A DNA stretch of 44,539 nucleotides, from positions 1 to 44,539 of the forward strand of contig NZ_JANUYA010000006.1 in assembly GCF_024834065.1 (NCBI RefSeq), in the 5' to 3' direction. How positions within the stretch are numbered: position 1 is the stretch's first letter; every line of letters starts with the position of its first letter. The DNA is from Mycoplasma sp. CSL7475-4 (lineage in GTDB: Bacteria > Bacillota_I > Bacilli_A > Mycoplasmatales > Metamycoplasmataceae). The notes under the pieces are model-generated. The model saw only the letters and a list, made by a program, of their open reading frames with translations, was not told the origin of the DNA and searched no databases. The position numbers and the translations under genes are program-made. Shown here piece after piece: positions 11,560 through 21,314 of the stretch.

Positions 11560-11835
11560 TTTGTGTGATAAAAACAGAAATTGGTTTATTGATTTTTCTT
11601 ATCCTTATTTAATCCATTAAAACTGTATTTGTTTATGCTTTTTAATCCTTGCGATTCATAGATTCTTTTGGAATTTTAAAAATTAGCTCTCCAAAATCTT
11701 ATTTGCATTGTTGACTTTTTTTGCGCTAAAACATTGCTAATCTGATTAAAATCAAAATTCTCTGCAAGTTTTAATAATACTAGAACAGTTTTGTTTTTGG
11801 CGCTATGGATGTTTTTAAGCTCGTATCGTATGTAT
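11560..11835 (-). pseudogene. possible decayed reading frame (transposase-like?)
   Basis: On the minus strand an open stretch of ~50 codons (around 11690–11835) ends in TAA, and the same frame then continues open again towards 11580. Fragments read ELKNIHSAKNKTVLVLL, NFDFNQISNVLAQKKSTMQI and NSKRIYESQGLKSINKY, which look protein-like and vaguely resemble the helix-turn-helix part of an IS3-type OrfA. A shorter, more decayed relative (with KQSTMWKNKSF) lies at ~7245–7345, also upstream of a surface-protein gene. I cannot confirm any family. Confidence 0.3.
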
Positions 11836-12066
11836 TAAATTTGCGCAAATAAAAATAACACAACTATTTTATTTCATGAATTGTTATGTTAAGTTAACTG
11901 AAAAGGCACTTTGGAAAAAGTTTAGCTTTGTTTAATAAAAGCCGCAGCAAAATGCATATTCCGTTATGCTCTCAAGCTTTTTTATTGGTATTGTAAAATC
12001 ATAAATACCTTTGTGCTTTAAATTTAGTCTGTTTTGATACTATTTTAAAACACACTAATTCATGCA
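11836..12066. other. intergenic, no gene seen
   Basis: A+T-rich sequence without a supported reading frame, tRNA or obvious repeat on either strand. Confidence 0.5.
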
Positions 12067-12100
12067 TGATATTTCCAAAAATTATTTTTTGGAAATATCA
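12067..12100. terminator. strong 15-bp hairpin
   Basis: Perfect inverted repeat: TGATATTTCCAAAAA, loop TTAT, TTTTTGGAAATATCA. On the plus strand it is followed by TTATTTTTATTG, so it would end plus-strand transcription, yet no plus-strand gene is visible to its left. On the minus strand it lies just beyond the operon terminator at 12160–12210. Confidence 0.6.
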
Positions 12101-12159
12101 TTATTTTTATTGTTTAATAGATAGTATATACTCATAAAATACAATTTTCCATTATAAAA

Positions 12160-12210
12160 AAAGTTCAAGTTCCACAATAAATTTTATCTATTGTGTTTCA
12201 CTCGAACTTT
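12160..12210 (-). terminator. terminator of nuclease–ABC operon
   Basis: Minus-strand interrupted stem: AAAGTTC, AGT and CACAATA pair with TATTGTG, ACT and GAACTTT around a 9-nt loop. The hairpin is followed by TTTTTTTATAAT. It stands about 40 bp after the stop codon of the last operon gene. Confidence 0.85.
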
Positions 12211-12252
12211 CGAATTAATTTTCACATTATCGTGAGTTTAATTTAATAATGA

Positions 12253-13533
12253 TTATTTTCAACTTGATACAGGAGCGAATAACGAGAATGTGTCTTCGCT
12301 TAGTGTGTATCCTTGAGCTTGTAGTTGATCTTTGTTTTCGTAAATTGTTAAACTTGTTTTATCGCTGTTTTGGAAATCAGCAATTGCATTGAATAAATAT
12401 TTGTGTGTTCCGTCATTATATTCAACCATGTATGTTTTATCTCCGTTTTTATTGAATGCTAAAATCTGAATATTAGTTGGGTTATCTAAGTATAGCGAGA
12501 AGGCAATCAATTGAACGAATCCGTATTTACCAATACCTTGTTTTCACGCATCAATAGCTTCGTCAAAAGTTTGCTTGAATTTATTTGTTGTTTTGTTAAA
12601 CGCATCATTAAGAAATTCATTCTCTTTTAAGTAATTAAAGTAGGCAATTGGGTCTTTTGTAAATTCTGTGATTCTTTTTTGAGCATCGCCTAACTTTGCA
12701 AATTCTTTTGGCTTAATTAAAGCGTATTTACCAGCTATAGTACTTGCGTAGTTTTCATTAATATATTTATTTGGCGTTGGATTTTTTAATACATAGTAAA
12801 TTGGAGCTAGAGCTTTTTGAATTGGATGTTCGTGTTCATCGATTTTATGAATCAACATTTGATATGTATCAATTATCTTTCTGTATGCTAATTTAAAATT
12901 AGAAAAATTAGGGTTGTTTCTAAATTCGTTCGATCTAAAAATTTCAAATACTTCGTTAGGGATAATTGAAATAGCATCAATTTCAGTATCAACTGGAGAT
13001 TTGTTGAATTCAAATACGATATTTTCATTAAATGTGTCAATGTCACGATATTTCGTACCATCTCAAACTTTGTTTAAAACATTATATGAATAAGGGGTAT
13101 TATCGTACATATATTGTATTAAGGCAATTAATGAATTTTTATTCAAAGCAGCGTATCTTCTTTCGACATCACCATCTTCGTCAACAGATGAATATACATT
13201 ATTCAATTTATTGCCTAAAAGAATGAATTTTTGGTGAAATAGTTGCATGTCGAAGAATAAAACATCGTCGATGTTATCAAAAAATCTTTTGAACACTTTT
13301 GAAACTTCTTTATAATCTTCTTTTTCTTGCTGTGTGTTTTGTGGATAAAGTCTTGAAAGGTATTGAGACTCAAATTGAGCGTAAGATTTATTTTTGAATA
13401 TATTATTGTTATTATATTGGAATTTAGCATTTTTAATGCCTTCAGTATCTTTAAAAGGATTTGAACATGATACAACAGTAATTGGGGTAGCAACAGAAAT
13501 TGCTGATAGACTTAAAATTAATTTTTTCTTCAT
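12253..13533 (-). CDS. lipoprotein at end of nuclease–ABC operon
   Basis: A hypothetical lipoprotein of 426 residues. The N terminus (MKKKLILSLSAISVATPI, then TVVSCS) is a lipoprotein signal ending in the lipobox VVSC, so the mature protein should be lipid-anchored on the outer face of the membrane. Downstream there is no domain I recognise; the chain is rich in Asn, Lys and aromatic residues. ATG 13536 lies directly before ATG 13533; the AGGA motif is better spaced for 13533. The preceding gene stops at 13541–13543, so translation is probably coupled. It is the last gene before a strong terminator, so it belongs to the transporter operon and may bind substrate or assist the nuclease; this is inference. 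Confidence 0.85.
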
Positions 13534-13540
13534 CATTATC

Positions 13541-13819
13541 CTAAAGCGTAGCGCTGTAATTTCATGATCTAAATCCTAAGTAGCATGTAGCAACCGAGAT
13601 TGCGAAAATTACTGAAAGAAAGGCTAAAATTCCAATTGCATATGCTTTAAACGCAAGTGCATCACCAATAATTGATTCTTCAAATCTGACGTGTTTAATT
13701 GATTCGATACCAGTAGTTATACGATAAATAATTATGGCACACAATACCATGACCACTAGAGAAAATATCCCAATAAATAATCACAAAATTGTGCTCTTTT
13801 TAACGTTAATTTTTTTCAT
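13541..13819 (-). CDS. small two-helix membrane protein in ABC operon
   Basis: A 92-residue protein that is not recognised. It starts at ATG 13819 (AAAGGA, 6-nt spacer) and contains one hydrophobic stretch at about residues 11–32 (WLFIGIFSLVVMVLCAIIIY) and another at about 62–80 (AIGILAFLSVIFAISVATCY), joined by a short charged loop. It stops just before the next ribosome site and follows the second permease by 3 bp. Tight packing between permease and lipoprotein suggests an accessory membrane subunit of the transporter or nuclease complex. TGA codons at residue 13 and near the end read as Trp; the last residues are NYSATL. Confidence 0.8.
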
Positions 13820-13822
13820 AGA

Positions 13823-14851
13823 TTATCCTTTAATTGTGCTTCCTTGACGCGAAATTGCGTTCATAATTTTGTTACGAGCAAATAAGAAGAAAATAAACAT
13901 AGGTAAAATAACTAGAATTGCTCCGGCCATTTTGATGTTGTAGAATTGTCTTTCATCTTGAGTGGAGTGATCCACCCCGACGTCAAACAATCACACCGAC
14001 ATAACTCTATAACCAGTACCAGCAATAATGTTAGGTCATAGGAATGAGTTTCATGAAGCTAGAGTTGTCAGAATAATGATAGTTAATGTTGTTGGTGCAA
14101 CCATTGGAATGGCAACTTTAAATAAGTATTTTGCACCAACTGCTCCATCAACCATCGCTACTTCTTTAATTCTGTTTGGAATTGATTCAAAAGCGTTACG
14201 GTACATTAAGGCATTGAAAATCGATGCAACGAATGGAATAGCAATCAAGAACAAGTTATATCCGAATTGTCCAATTTTATCGCTTTGGGCTGGCGAAATT
14301 ATTTTACTTATTTCCGTAACAACTTTCCTTTGACCCGAAAGTAGGGCTACTTCCGGTAAAACTAGCAGAGTCATTAAAATAAATCAAACAAATTCTTTAC
14401 CTCTTCATTTTTTAAGGCTAAAGGCGTAGCCTAATAACATTGTGACAAAGATTTTTAAAACAATTGATAATAAAACGTTTGAGAATGTTAAAGTGAATGA
14501 GAATAAGTATCCAATTTGTCATTCTGCTTGTCAAGGTCAAAAGTCAGTGGTGCTACCAGTCGCCGCTGAGCGAATGTTTTTACCAAATTCTCAGTGTTGT
14601 GGTCAAATACCAGCACTACCATTTCGAATTTGATCTGCTTGTGCGTTATTAGTTGAGGCTAATAAAATCATATAAGCAAAAGGAATGATAATAATCATTG
14701 CGAAAAACACTAGTAATATTAATTTAATTAAGTATTTAGTAAATAAAGAAACTAAAGAACTATCATGTACTTGTTGAGTAACTGAATCGCGCTTGTGCTT
14801 TAGCTTTATGTTCGCTAATTTCTGACGAATTTTTAATTTTGTTTCAAACAT
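13823..14851 (-). CDS. ABC transporter permease 2 (MalG/UgpE type)
   Basis: A 342-residue inner-membrane permease of the binding-protein-dependent family, corresponding in position to MG189. After a basic cytoplasmic N terminus there are several hydrophobic helices (e.g. LILLVFFAMIIIIPFAYMIL). The EAA loop that docks the ATPase is visible as EVAMVDGAVGAKYLFKVAIP, in the C-terminal half. ATG 14851 has an ideal AAAGGAG site, yet lies 92 bp inside the end of the preceding permease gene, in another frame. No internal ATG before the first helix would avoid this overlap. The substrate is unknown; the linked nuclease suggests nucleosides, nucleotides or sugars derived from nucleic acid. Confidence 0.92.
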
Positions 14852-15878
14852 CAGATTCTCCTTTATTTAGTGATACTAGTGTTAAAATTCTAAATCCTGA
14901 ACGAATTACTGTTGAGTATGACACACCAATAATGAATAAAATTATTGACGCAGCACCAGATAATTCAAATTGTCCAGCTTGAGCAAATTTATATACATAT
15001 AGCATAATTGTTGAAGCACCAGCACTAAAAGCTTTATCTGGTACGTTTTCGAATAATGCTAATGGGAAAACTTTAATTCCGTTAATAATTCCCATTGTCA
15101 TGATAAATGAAATGGTTTTACGAATCGATGGAAGGGTGATAGTGAAAAATTGTTTAGTGCCCCCTACACCATCAATTGAGGCTGATCTATATAAGTTTTT
15201 ATCAACAGATAACATTGCGGTACTGAATAATAAGATGTTGAAGGCTAGTGAACCTCACACCCCATTAATTAGCATAACAAATAGTGATTTGAATGCAGTT
15301 TCATCAGTTCCACCTAATCAGTTGATATTAGCAGAAAAACCTAGTGATCTAAATAGTTGGTTAAATTGTCCATTGACTTGGAAAATTTGAACAAAGGCCA
15401 AAGAAACAGCAACTATGTTAGTAATATATGGTAAGAAGAATACTGTTTGTAAAAAACCTCTTAACTTCTTACGGATTACTGTTGCTATCAGTGATGAAAT
15501 CAATAATGATACGGTCATTGAGAATGGTAAAACTAAAAGACCATAAATAAATGAGTTTCTAACACCGACAGCAAAAGTTAATTGACCTAATAAGTTGGTA
15601 AGATTATTAAAACCTACAAATTGCGAAGCACCTGTATTGGTATCGATAACTTTATAAAAGGTATCTTTAATGTTGTAAATAAAAGGAACAACAGTGAAGG
15701 TGATTAGGATTAATAATGCAGGTAATATTAGTAACAATGCGGCTAAAAATGGCGTACGACGATCGACAACAGATTCTGAAATCGCATTGTTTCTTTTCGC
15801 TTGTTTGTTAATAGCAAAATTAAAGATAAACTTGCTATTTGTTTCAAAGCTTTTTATTTTAAGGAAATTATTGAACAT
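14760..15878 (-). CDS. ABC transporter permease 1 (MalF/UgpA type)
   Basis: A 372-residue permease, positionally like MG188. A cytoplasmic N terminus of ~45 residues precedes the first helix (FLAALLLILPALLILITF). The EAA docking loop reads YRSASIDGVGGTKQFFTITL. ATG 15878 is chosen; it overlaps the ATPase stop by 11 bp, and a TTG three codons earlier is an alternative. Reading TGA as Trp carries the frame past GESDV for another 29 codons to TAG 14760–14762, so the tail is encoded on the same DNA as the first 30 codons of permease 2. With permease 2 and the ATPase it should form the membrane core of an importer. Confidence 0.9.
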
Positions 15879-17994
15879 CGTATTCAATTCTTTCTTCGCT
15901 TACTGAGTCAAAAATGTGTAATCTATCAGTAGGTACGTTAAAGTGTATTTGGTCATTAACTTTGAAGTTGAATTTATTGTGAACTAAGAAGTTCAATTTA
16001 ATATCGTCGCTTAACTTAACAGTTAATTTTGATTCTTTACCGAATTGTTCAACGGTAGTAACAACACCGTGGAATTGTGCGTTTTCGACATCTTCTAACA
16101 CAATTTTGTAATCTTCTGCACGAACACCAACGTTTACTAAAGCATTGTCTTTACCGCTTAATTTAATTCCTGGAATTTCAACGCCGTTTACTTTTAGTAA
16201 ACCATTAGCGTATTCAGAAGGGATAATTCCCATTTCTGGCATACCTAAGAAACGAGCAACAAATTGGTTTGCTGGTTTATTGTATAGTTCCATTGGTGTA
16301 CCCATTTGTTGTACTTTAGCTGTTGACATACATACAATAATGTCAGAAATTGACATAGCTTCTTCTTGGTCGTGAGTAACAAATACGGTTGTAATTCCTA
16401 AACTTTGTTGAACTTCACGGATTCATTGTCTTGTGTTGATACGTAGTTTAGCATCTAAGTTTGACAATGGTTCATCCATCAATAAGATTTTTGGTTTTTT
16501 AACAATCGCACGTGCAATTGACACACGTTGTTGTTGTCCACCAGATAATCTAGTAGGTTTTTTTTGTAGAATTTGAAGAATCTCTACACGTTTAGCAACT
16601 TCTAAAACATCACGGTGAATAGCTTGTTTGATAGTAACAACTTCTTTAGAATATTTTTCAATTAAATCTCTTTGTTCTTGAGATAATTCAAAGTTACGTA
16701 ACTTGCTATCTTTTTTAACAATTTCTTTAAAATTGTATTTTGCATCCAGTTCTTTTTCTAGACGAGCATATTCACTTTTCATGATTTTAGGTACGACTTT
16801 AAGATTTCTGTGTGCTCTTTTAACATCTTCTTTACCAATTGATTTTAGTTCTTTTTCAGCTAATTTTAATTCTTGTTTTAAATCAGCGATTTTTTGTGAA
16901 TTTTCTCTTAAAATATCAATCATTTTCATTGAGTATTTAACTCTTGCTTGGTTGCGTAGCAATTTGTATTCCATTTTTGCTAATTTCATTGCGTCTGATT
17001 TAGAAAATTGCATTTTATCTTCAGCGGCAACTTTAGCGTTTAATTGTTGATATTGTTTATATAGTGTTTCTAGCGCTAGATATTTATTTGTGAATAATCA
17101 ATCATAACGTGTTGGAGCATCAGTCTTAGTTACTTTTGGCGCTCTATATTTTAGCAATCCAGAAGCAATAATTTCATCTTCAATATCTAGATTTCTAAAC
17201 TCAATATCAACACCATTAGCTTTGTTAATTTGGTGTTGATAAGCAATGTTAGAAATAATTTTGTTGTAATCTTCTTTCAAACGGTCAAAACGTTTTAAAA
17301 CATTTTTTGAAAGAATAGTTGATTTAGCTTCAAATTTATTTAAAGCTAATTTATAGTTACTTTGAGCTTGTGAAAGTTTTTTTCTACGACGAGATATGCT
17401 TCTTGAAGCTAATCTCTCTAACTCATCCATTACAGCTCTAGTATTAACTACAGCTTGTAAGTAGTCATTTCTTTCTTCTTCACTAGCTCCTAAAGCTTCT
17501 AAGTAAATATTATTAATTTTAGTTTTAGCTACTAAACTAGCAGTGATAACGTCATTTTTTCAGCTTGCATCATTTTTCAATGGGAATGCAATGTTATCAT
17601 AAACACTCATGTGAGGGTAAAGTGCATAGTTTTGGAACACAAAACCAATCTTACGTTTTTGTGGGGTTAATGTTGTCACATTTTTACCATAAAAACGAAC
17701 TTTACCACTACTGATTGTTAATAGACCTGAAATAGCGTTTAACGCAGTAGTTTTACCTGAACCTGAAGGACCTAGTAAGGTTACTAATTTTCCTTCGGGA
17801 ATTTTAAAACTAACGTCATCAACAGCAAGAGTTTCACCAAAATCAATATAAACGTTTTTTAATTCAATAGCAGGAAGATCTTTTTCTTCTTGTTTAGCAA
17901 TCACGTTTGCAAGAATTTTTTGATATTCTGCATAATCTGAAGCTAAAAAGCCATAACGTTTTTCATTTGACATTTCTGGTTTATTATCTTTCAT
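15868..17994 (-). CDS. ABC transporter ATPase with ~300-residue coiled-coil insertion
   Basis: A 708-residue nucleotide-binding subunit of the MsmK/UgpC/MalK class, about twice the usual ~360. Walker A GPSGSGKT is at residues 75–82 and the Q-loop [11 protein letters not shown] follows near 118. The signature [14 protein letters not shown] appears only near residue 483, then Walker B ILLMDEP, the D-loop and the switch histidine in [10 protein letters not shown]-terminal regulatory OB-like domain ends the protein. The inserted segment (about 145–465) is highly charged and helical (e.g. [15 protein letters not shown]-type heptads) and splits the helical subdomain. M. genitalium MG187 also carries an enlarged ATPase at this locus, so the insertion is probably conserved. 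ATG 17994 is preceded by AAAGGAA. Confidence 0.93.
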
Positions 17995-18009
17995 AATGAT
18001 TCCTTTTAA

Positions 18010-18858
18010 TTATTTATATTGGTCGTCTGGGGTATAGACTTTTCCGTCATTGTCAATGTTAAAAACATTGTCAATTTCTTTGCGAGCATTTTTTTGGTAT
18101 GCTCAGAAATTAATATAGTTTGTGCCTATTGGTTTAAGTTTGTAGATATTTGCAAATTCTTCAATACTTTTTCTAGGTTGGCCTTTTTCCACAGCAAAAA
18201 AACCTTTTTGATTATCGTAAGCAAATTTTAAAGCCATACCTAACATTCTGAATGTATATCATTCTAATGTTTGGTAACTTTTAATTTTAATTCCTAAACC
18301 ACTATTAGCGTTGAAAGGCAATGTTCAACCCGCTTTAGTTATCTCAACGCTGTATGATTTATCAACATCAGCAAGGGAATCGGGTTTATTATTCGTATAA
18401 CTAAAAAATACATCTCCGGTTGTCCGGTTAAAGCTATCATGTCCGGTTGCAAATACGTATACGACTTGATTATCTTTTAGAGTATCTTCAGCAAATTTAG
18501 ATGCTTTTTTTGCTCAAAAGAGTTCAATTTTGTCAGCTTCATTCCCACTAACATTTTTTTCTGGTGTATCAATACCAGCCAATCTCAATTTATAAGTTCC
18601 GCCTTCTTCAATTCTGGCTTGAGGTTTCTTCTCTAATGCACGAACTGTTATTGTATCACCATCTGAATGATCGACAACTACTGCCTTAAAAACAAAATTT
18701 TTTATTCTTTTATTTTTAGGATCTAAATGAATACTAGAATCTCATTGAGTCTTGTGGTCTTTATCAAGTGGCAATTCTTTTGCACAACTAACGACTGATG
18801 CTATTGGAGTAGCAATCAGCGGTAGCGAGAATGATGCAATTATTTTTTTAAATCTCAT
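18010..18858 (-). CDS. SNase-like (thermonuclease) lipoprotein
   Basis: A 282-residue surface nuclease that cuts DNA/RNA. The signal peptide ends in lipobox VVSC with lipidated Cys25. The staphylococcal-nuclease domain follows: DGDT at 66–69 supplies the calcium-binding Asp, and RLAGIDTPE at 92–100 supplies the equivalents of Arg35, Asp40, Thr41 and Glu43. FNRTTG further on carries the likely Arg87 equivalent. ATG 18858 has GGAG five nt upstream. The gene sits between a P68-like lipoprotein and the ABC ATPase, as does MG186, a characterised calcium-dependent membrane nuclease; M. hyopneumoniae mhp379 is in a similar setting. Degradation products are likely imported by the neighbouring transporter (inference). 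Confidence 0.93.
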
Positions 18859-18884
18859 TTTTCTCCATCTCGTTCTTTGCGTAA

Positions 18885-18916
18885 TAAACATTTATGTCCG
18901 CAGACATAAATGTTTA
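18885..18916. promoter_or_regulatory. intra-operon 14-bp hairpin
   Basis: Perfect inverted repeat TAAACATTTATGTC, loop CGCA (TGCG on the minus strand), GACATAAATGTTTA. It lies between the stop of the P68-like gene and the nuclease start. No T-run follows on the minus strand, so it is not an ordinary terminator. A role in mRNA 3'-end stabilisation, processing or partial attenuation is likely. Confidence 0.65.
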
Positions 18917-18934
18917 GCGAAAGTGAAAGTACAA

Positions 18935-21163
18935 TTATTTATTAAAGTTTCTAACTGTTTTGTTAATTGACGCAATAAATACGTCGAAAGCACTAGGAGT
19001 AGCCCCTGAGTCACGAATTGATTCAGATTCAGTTTTGTATTTACTATTAAATGCTTCTCTAAATTGGTTAGCAAATTTACTTGTTGGTTCTTCATATCAC
19101 ACAACATCTTCATTTTTAAATAAGTCGAATGATAATGATAAGTATTTGTTTTCTTTGAATGATTTTGAATTTGTTAGTGAAGTGTCGTCAGCAAATCCGG
19201 TGTATGGGATCACGTATGACGCTGTTCTCGAAATGAATCCTAAAGCAGATTCTTGACCATCTTGTTCTCTACCAAAGTTAAATTTGTGGCTTGTATCAAA
19301 AACAAATTTTAAAAATCTTAAAGCGGCTTTATTTTGTCTTTCACCGTTGTCGATTACAAATAGGTTAGGACCTTGTAGGAACGCTGTTGACAATTTTGAT
19401 TCAGCGTTGAATTTTTTAGGTGGATATTTAGCAACTAACTCATCTCTTTGTAATGAAGTTGCTGGTGTTGGAACTATTGCTTCATAGTCATCATTTTTAA
19501 CTGTAGCTGTCAATGGACTATTGGTTTTATACAACACGTATGTTCCAGATTTTTTACCTTTACCGTATTCTTCAACTGTACCTAATTTTGTGAATAATTT
19601 GCCTTCACCAACATATGTTTTATCTAAATCAGCTATCAATTGGGTATTAGTTGCGTCGATTTTTGCGAAATAAATTGAATCTTTATTAGCAGATTTTGCT
19701 GTTGCATCAAGTATGTCGTAAATTGAATCGCTAGCTGTATCGGCTGATTTTCAGTAGTATGTAGCTTTTGTTTCCTCTGTTGATTTAATAAAGTCATTTG
19801 CGTATTTGAATTTTAGTTGAGGTTTTTTGCCTTTGCTTAATGTAGCTCTACCAAAATCATCTGAAGAGATAGCTCTTGGTTTTTTGGTTTTTTCATCAAT
19901 TGATTTAAGTAGTTTAACTGATGGGTTTAAACTTTTAGCATCAACGAAGTTGTGTTTGTAACCGGCTGTTGAACCAAAGTTAGCACCAATTTTGTGGTTA
20001 ACTTCCTCTGATGATGAATATGAACCGCCACCAAAAATTTTAAGTGCACCTTTTTTAATAGCTTCAGAGATCAATGCATAAACTTCAGCATTATTTTTGT
20101 ATGCCACAGATTCGGTATCGGCTAACGAATCGAATCCAACAGTAATAGAACCATTAGCGTCATTTGTAACTTTTAATGACATTTTATCGTCGTCACCATC
20201 TACTTTTGAATACATAACTGTATTTAGGATACCTGATGGGTCATCAATTCCTAATAAAGCAACGGTTGAATTATCTGAAGATGATGAAGCAAAAATTTGG
20301 ATTGCATCAGTTATAAATTTAATGAATTTAGTAAATTCATTAAAGTATGATTGATCAATTGTTTTGTTTGGATATTTTTCATCTGTGAAAATTTTGTTGA
20401 TTTCAGCAGTTTCTTTTGGAGCACCAAAGTATCCTTCACTTTTAATAACGTCGATGTCAGCTTGTCAATCATTTGTATTAAGTTTGAATTCTGTAGCTAG
20501 ATCTTCACTAATAGTGAAACCTGCGTCTTGAAGAGTTTTTAACACATATTTGTAAATTGGTCCGTTAATTCCAAAAGCAACGGTTGATTTTAGAAAAGGA
20601 ACTGAGTAGAATCCTCCGACTTTAGCACCATCAATTTTGTCGTTGTTTGTAGTAAATCTTTTTTCAAAGGTGTCTCTTAATATTTTTAAATCGCCGTATT
20701 TTTCATCTGAAAGATTAACACCTCTATTACGGCTAACAATTTCAGCGATTGTTGAACCGTAGTTTACGGTTAGGTTTGGTAACTTAACAATGTCATTGTT
20801 TTTCATTGCACTTAGGATATTTTGGTGTCCTGAACCATAACCTGAACCATCTTGAATTAATTCAACTTCCATGTATGTTTTTAATTCATCTTCTTTTTGA
20901 CTAATTAATTTTTTATCAGCTTTAGATGCTTTCAAATTATCAATTTCTTTTTGAAGAGCTTCTCTATTTTTAACTACTTCTTGGTTGTAAACTTTGATAA
21001 CACCATCAAGTGCGTTTCATTGTTCTTTACCTCTTGAGAAAGTAACACTAAATTTTAGTTTTTGTCTTTTTGCATCAAATCTTTTATTTTGACACGCAAC
21101 AAGAGAAATTGGAGCTGCTAGAGCCACAAGTGATCCTGTTAATAATAATTTATTTTTTTTCAT
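18935..21163 (-). CDS. P68-family-like surface lipoprotein (putative substrate binder)
   Basis: A 742-residue lipoprotein. The signal peptide MKKNKLLLTGSLVALAAPIS ends in lipobox LVAC. The mature part has the composition and patterning of a large extracellular solute-binding protein (e.g. GSGYGSGHQNILSAM, GFISRTASYVIPYTGFADD), and resembles the P68/P80 type of mycoplasma surface lipoproteins; I cannot assign the subfamily firmly. ATG 21163 is preceded by GAAAGGAAAT, itself just behind a G+C-rich leader hairpin. It is the first gene of the operon that continues with nuclease, ATPase and permeases, the place taken by lipoprotein MG185 in M. genitalium. It probably captures the transported ligand. 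Confidence 0.88.
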
Positions 21164-21175
21164 ATTTCCTTTCAT

Positions 21176-21196
21176 GTAACCCCGGAAAGGGGTTGC
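21176..21196 (-). promoter_or_regulatory. G+C-rich hairpin in operon leader
   Basis: GTAACCCC and GGGGTTGC pair (8 bp, one G-U) around a GGAAA loop. It lies immediately before the Shine–Dalgarno site of the P68-like gene. Such a G+C-rich stem is conspicuous in this A+T-rich DNA and may stabilise the 5' end or control translation start. Confidence 0.6.
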
Positions 21197-21237
21197 TTAT
21201 CTGTTTTTACCCCATTTTATATATAATAAGCGTTTAT

Positions 21238-21243
21238 ATTATA
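21238..21243 (-). promoter_or_regulatory. -10 box of nuclease–ABC operon
   Basis: Minus-strand TGTATAAT (TATAAT at 21238–21243), giving a leader of roughly 65–70 nt that contains the hairpin at 21176–21196. Confidence 0.65.
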
Positions 21244-21289
21244 CATTAAAATTAATTTATAAGTAATTGTATGTGAATAAGATAAATAA

Positions 21290-21314
21290 TAAAAAATACT
21301 CCGCTCGGCGGAGT
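21290..21314 (-). terminator. terminator of membrane-protein gene
   Basis: Perfect 7-bp stem ACTCCGC/GCGGAGT with loop TCG. On the minus strand it is followed by ATTTTTTATTATTT. The last stem base overlaps the stop codon of the 21314–22210 gene. Confidence 0.9.

Noticed and set aside
18752-20354. Plus-strand frames opposite the P68-like and nuclease genes
   Set aside because: They are antisense shadows without ribosome sites; the minus-strand proteins have clear signals and motifs.
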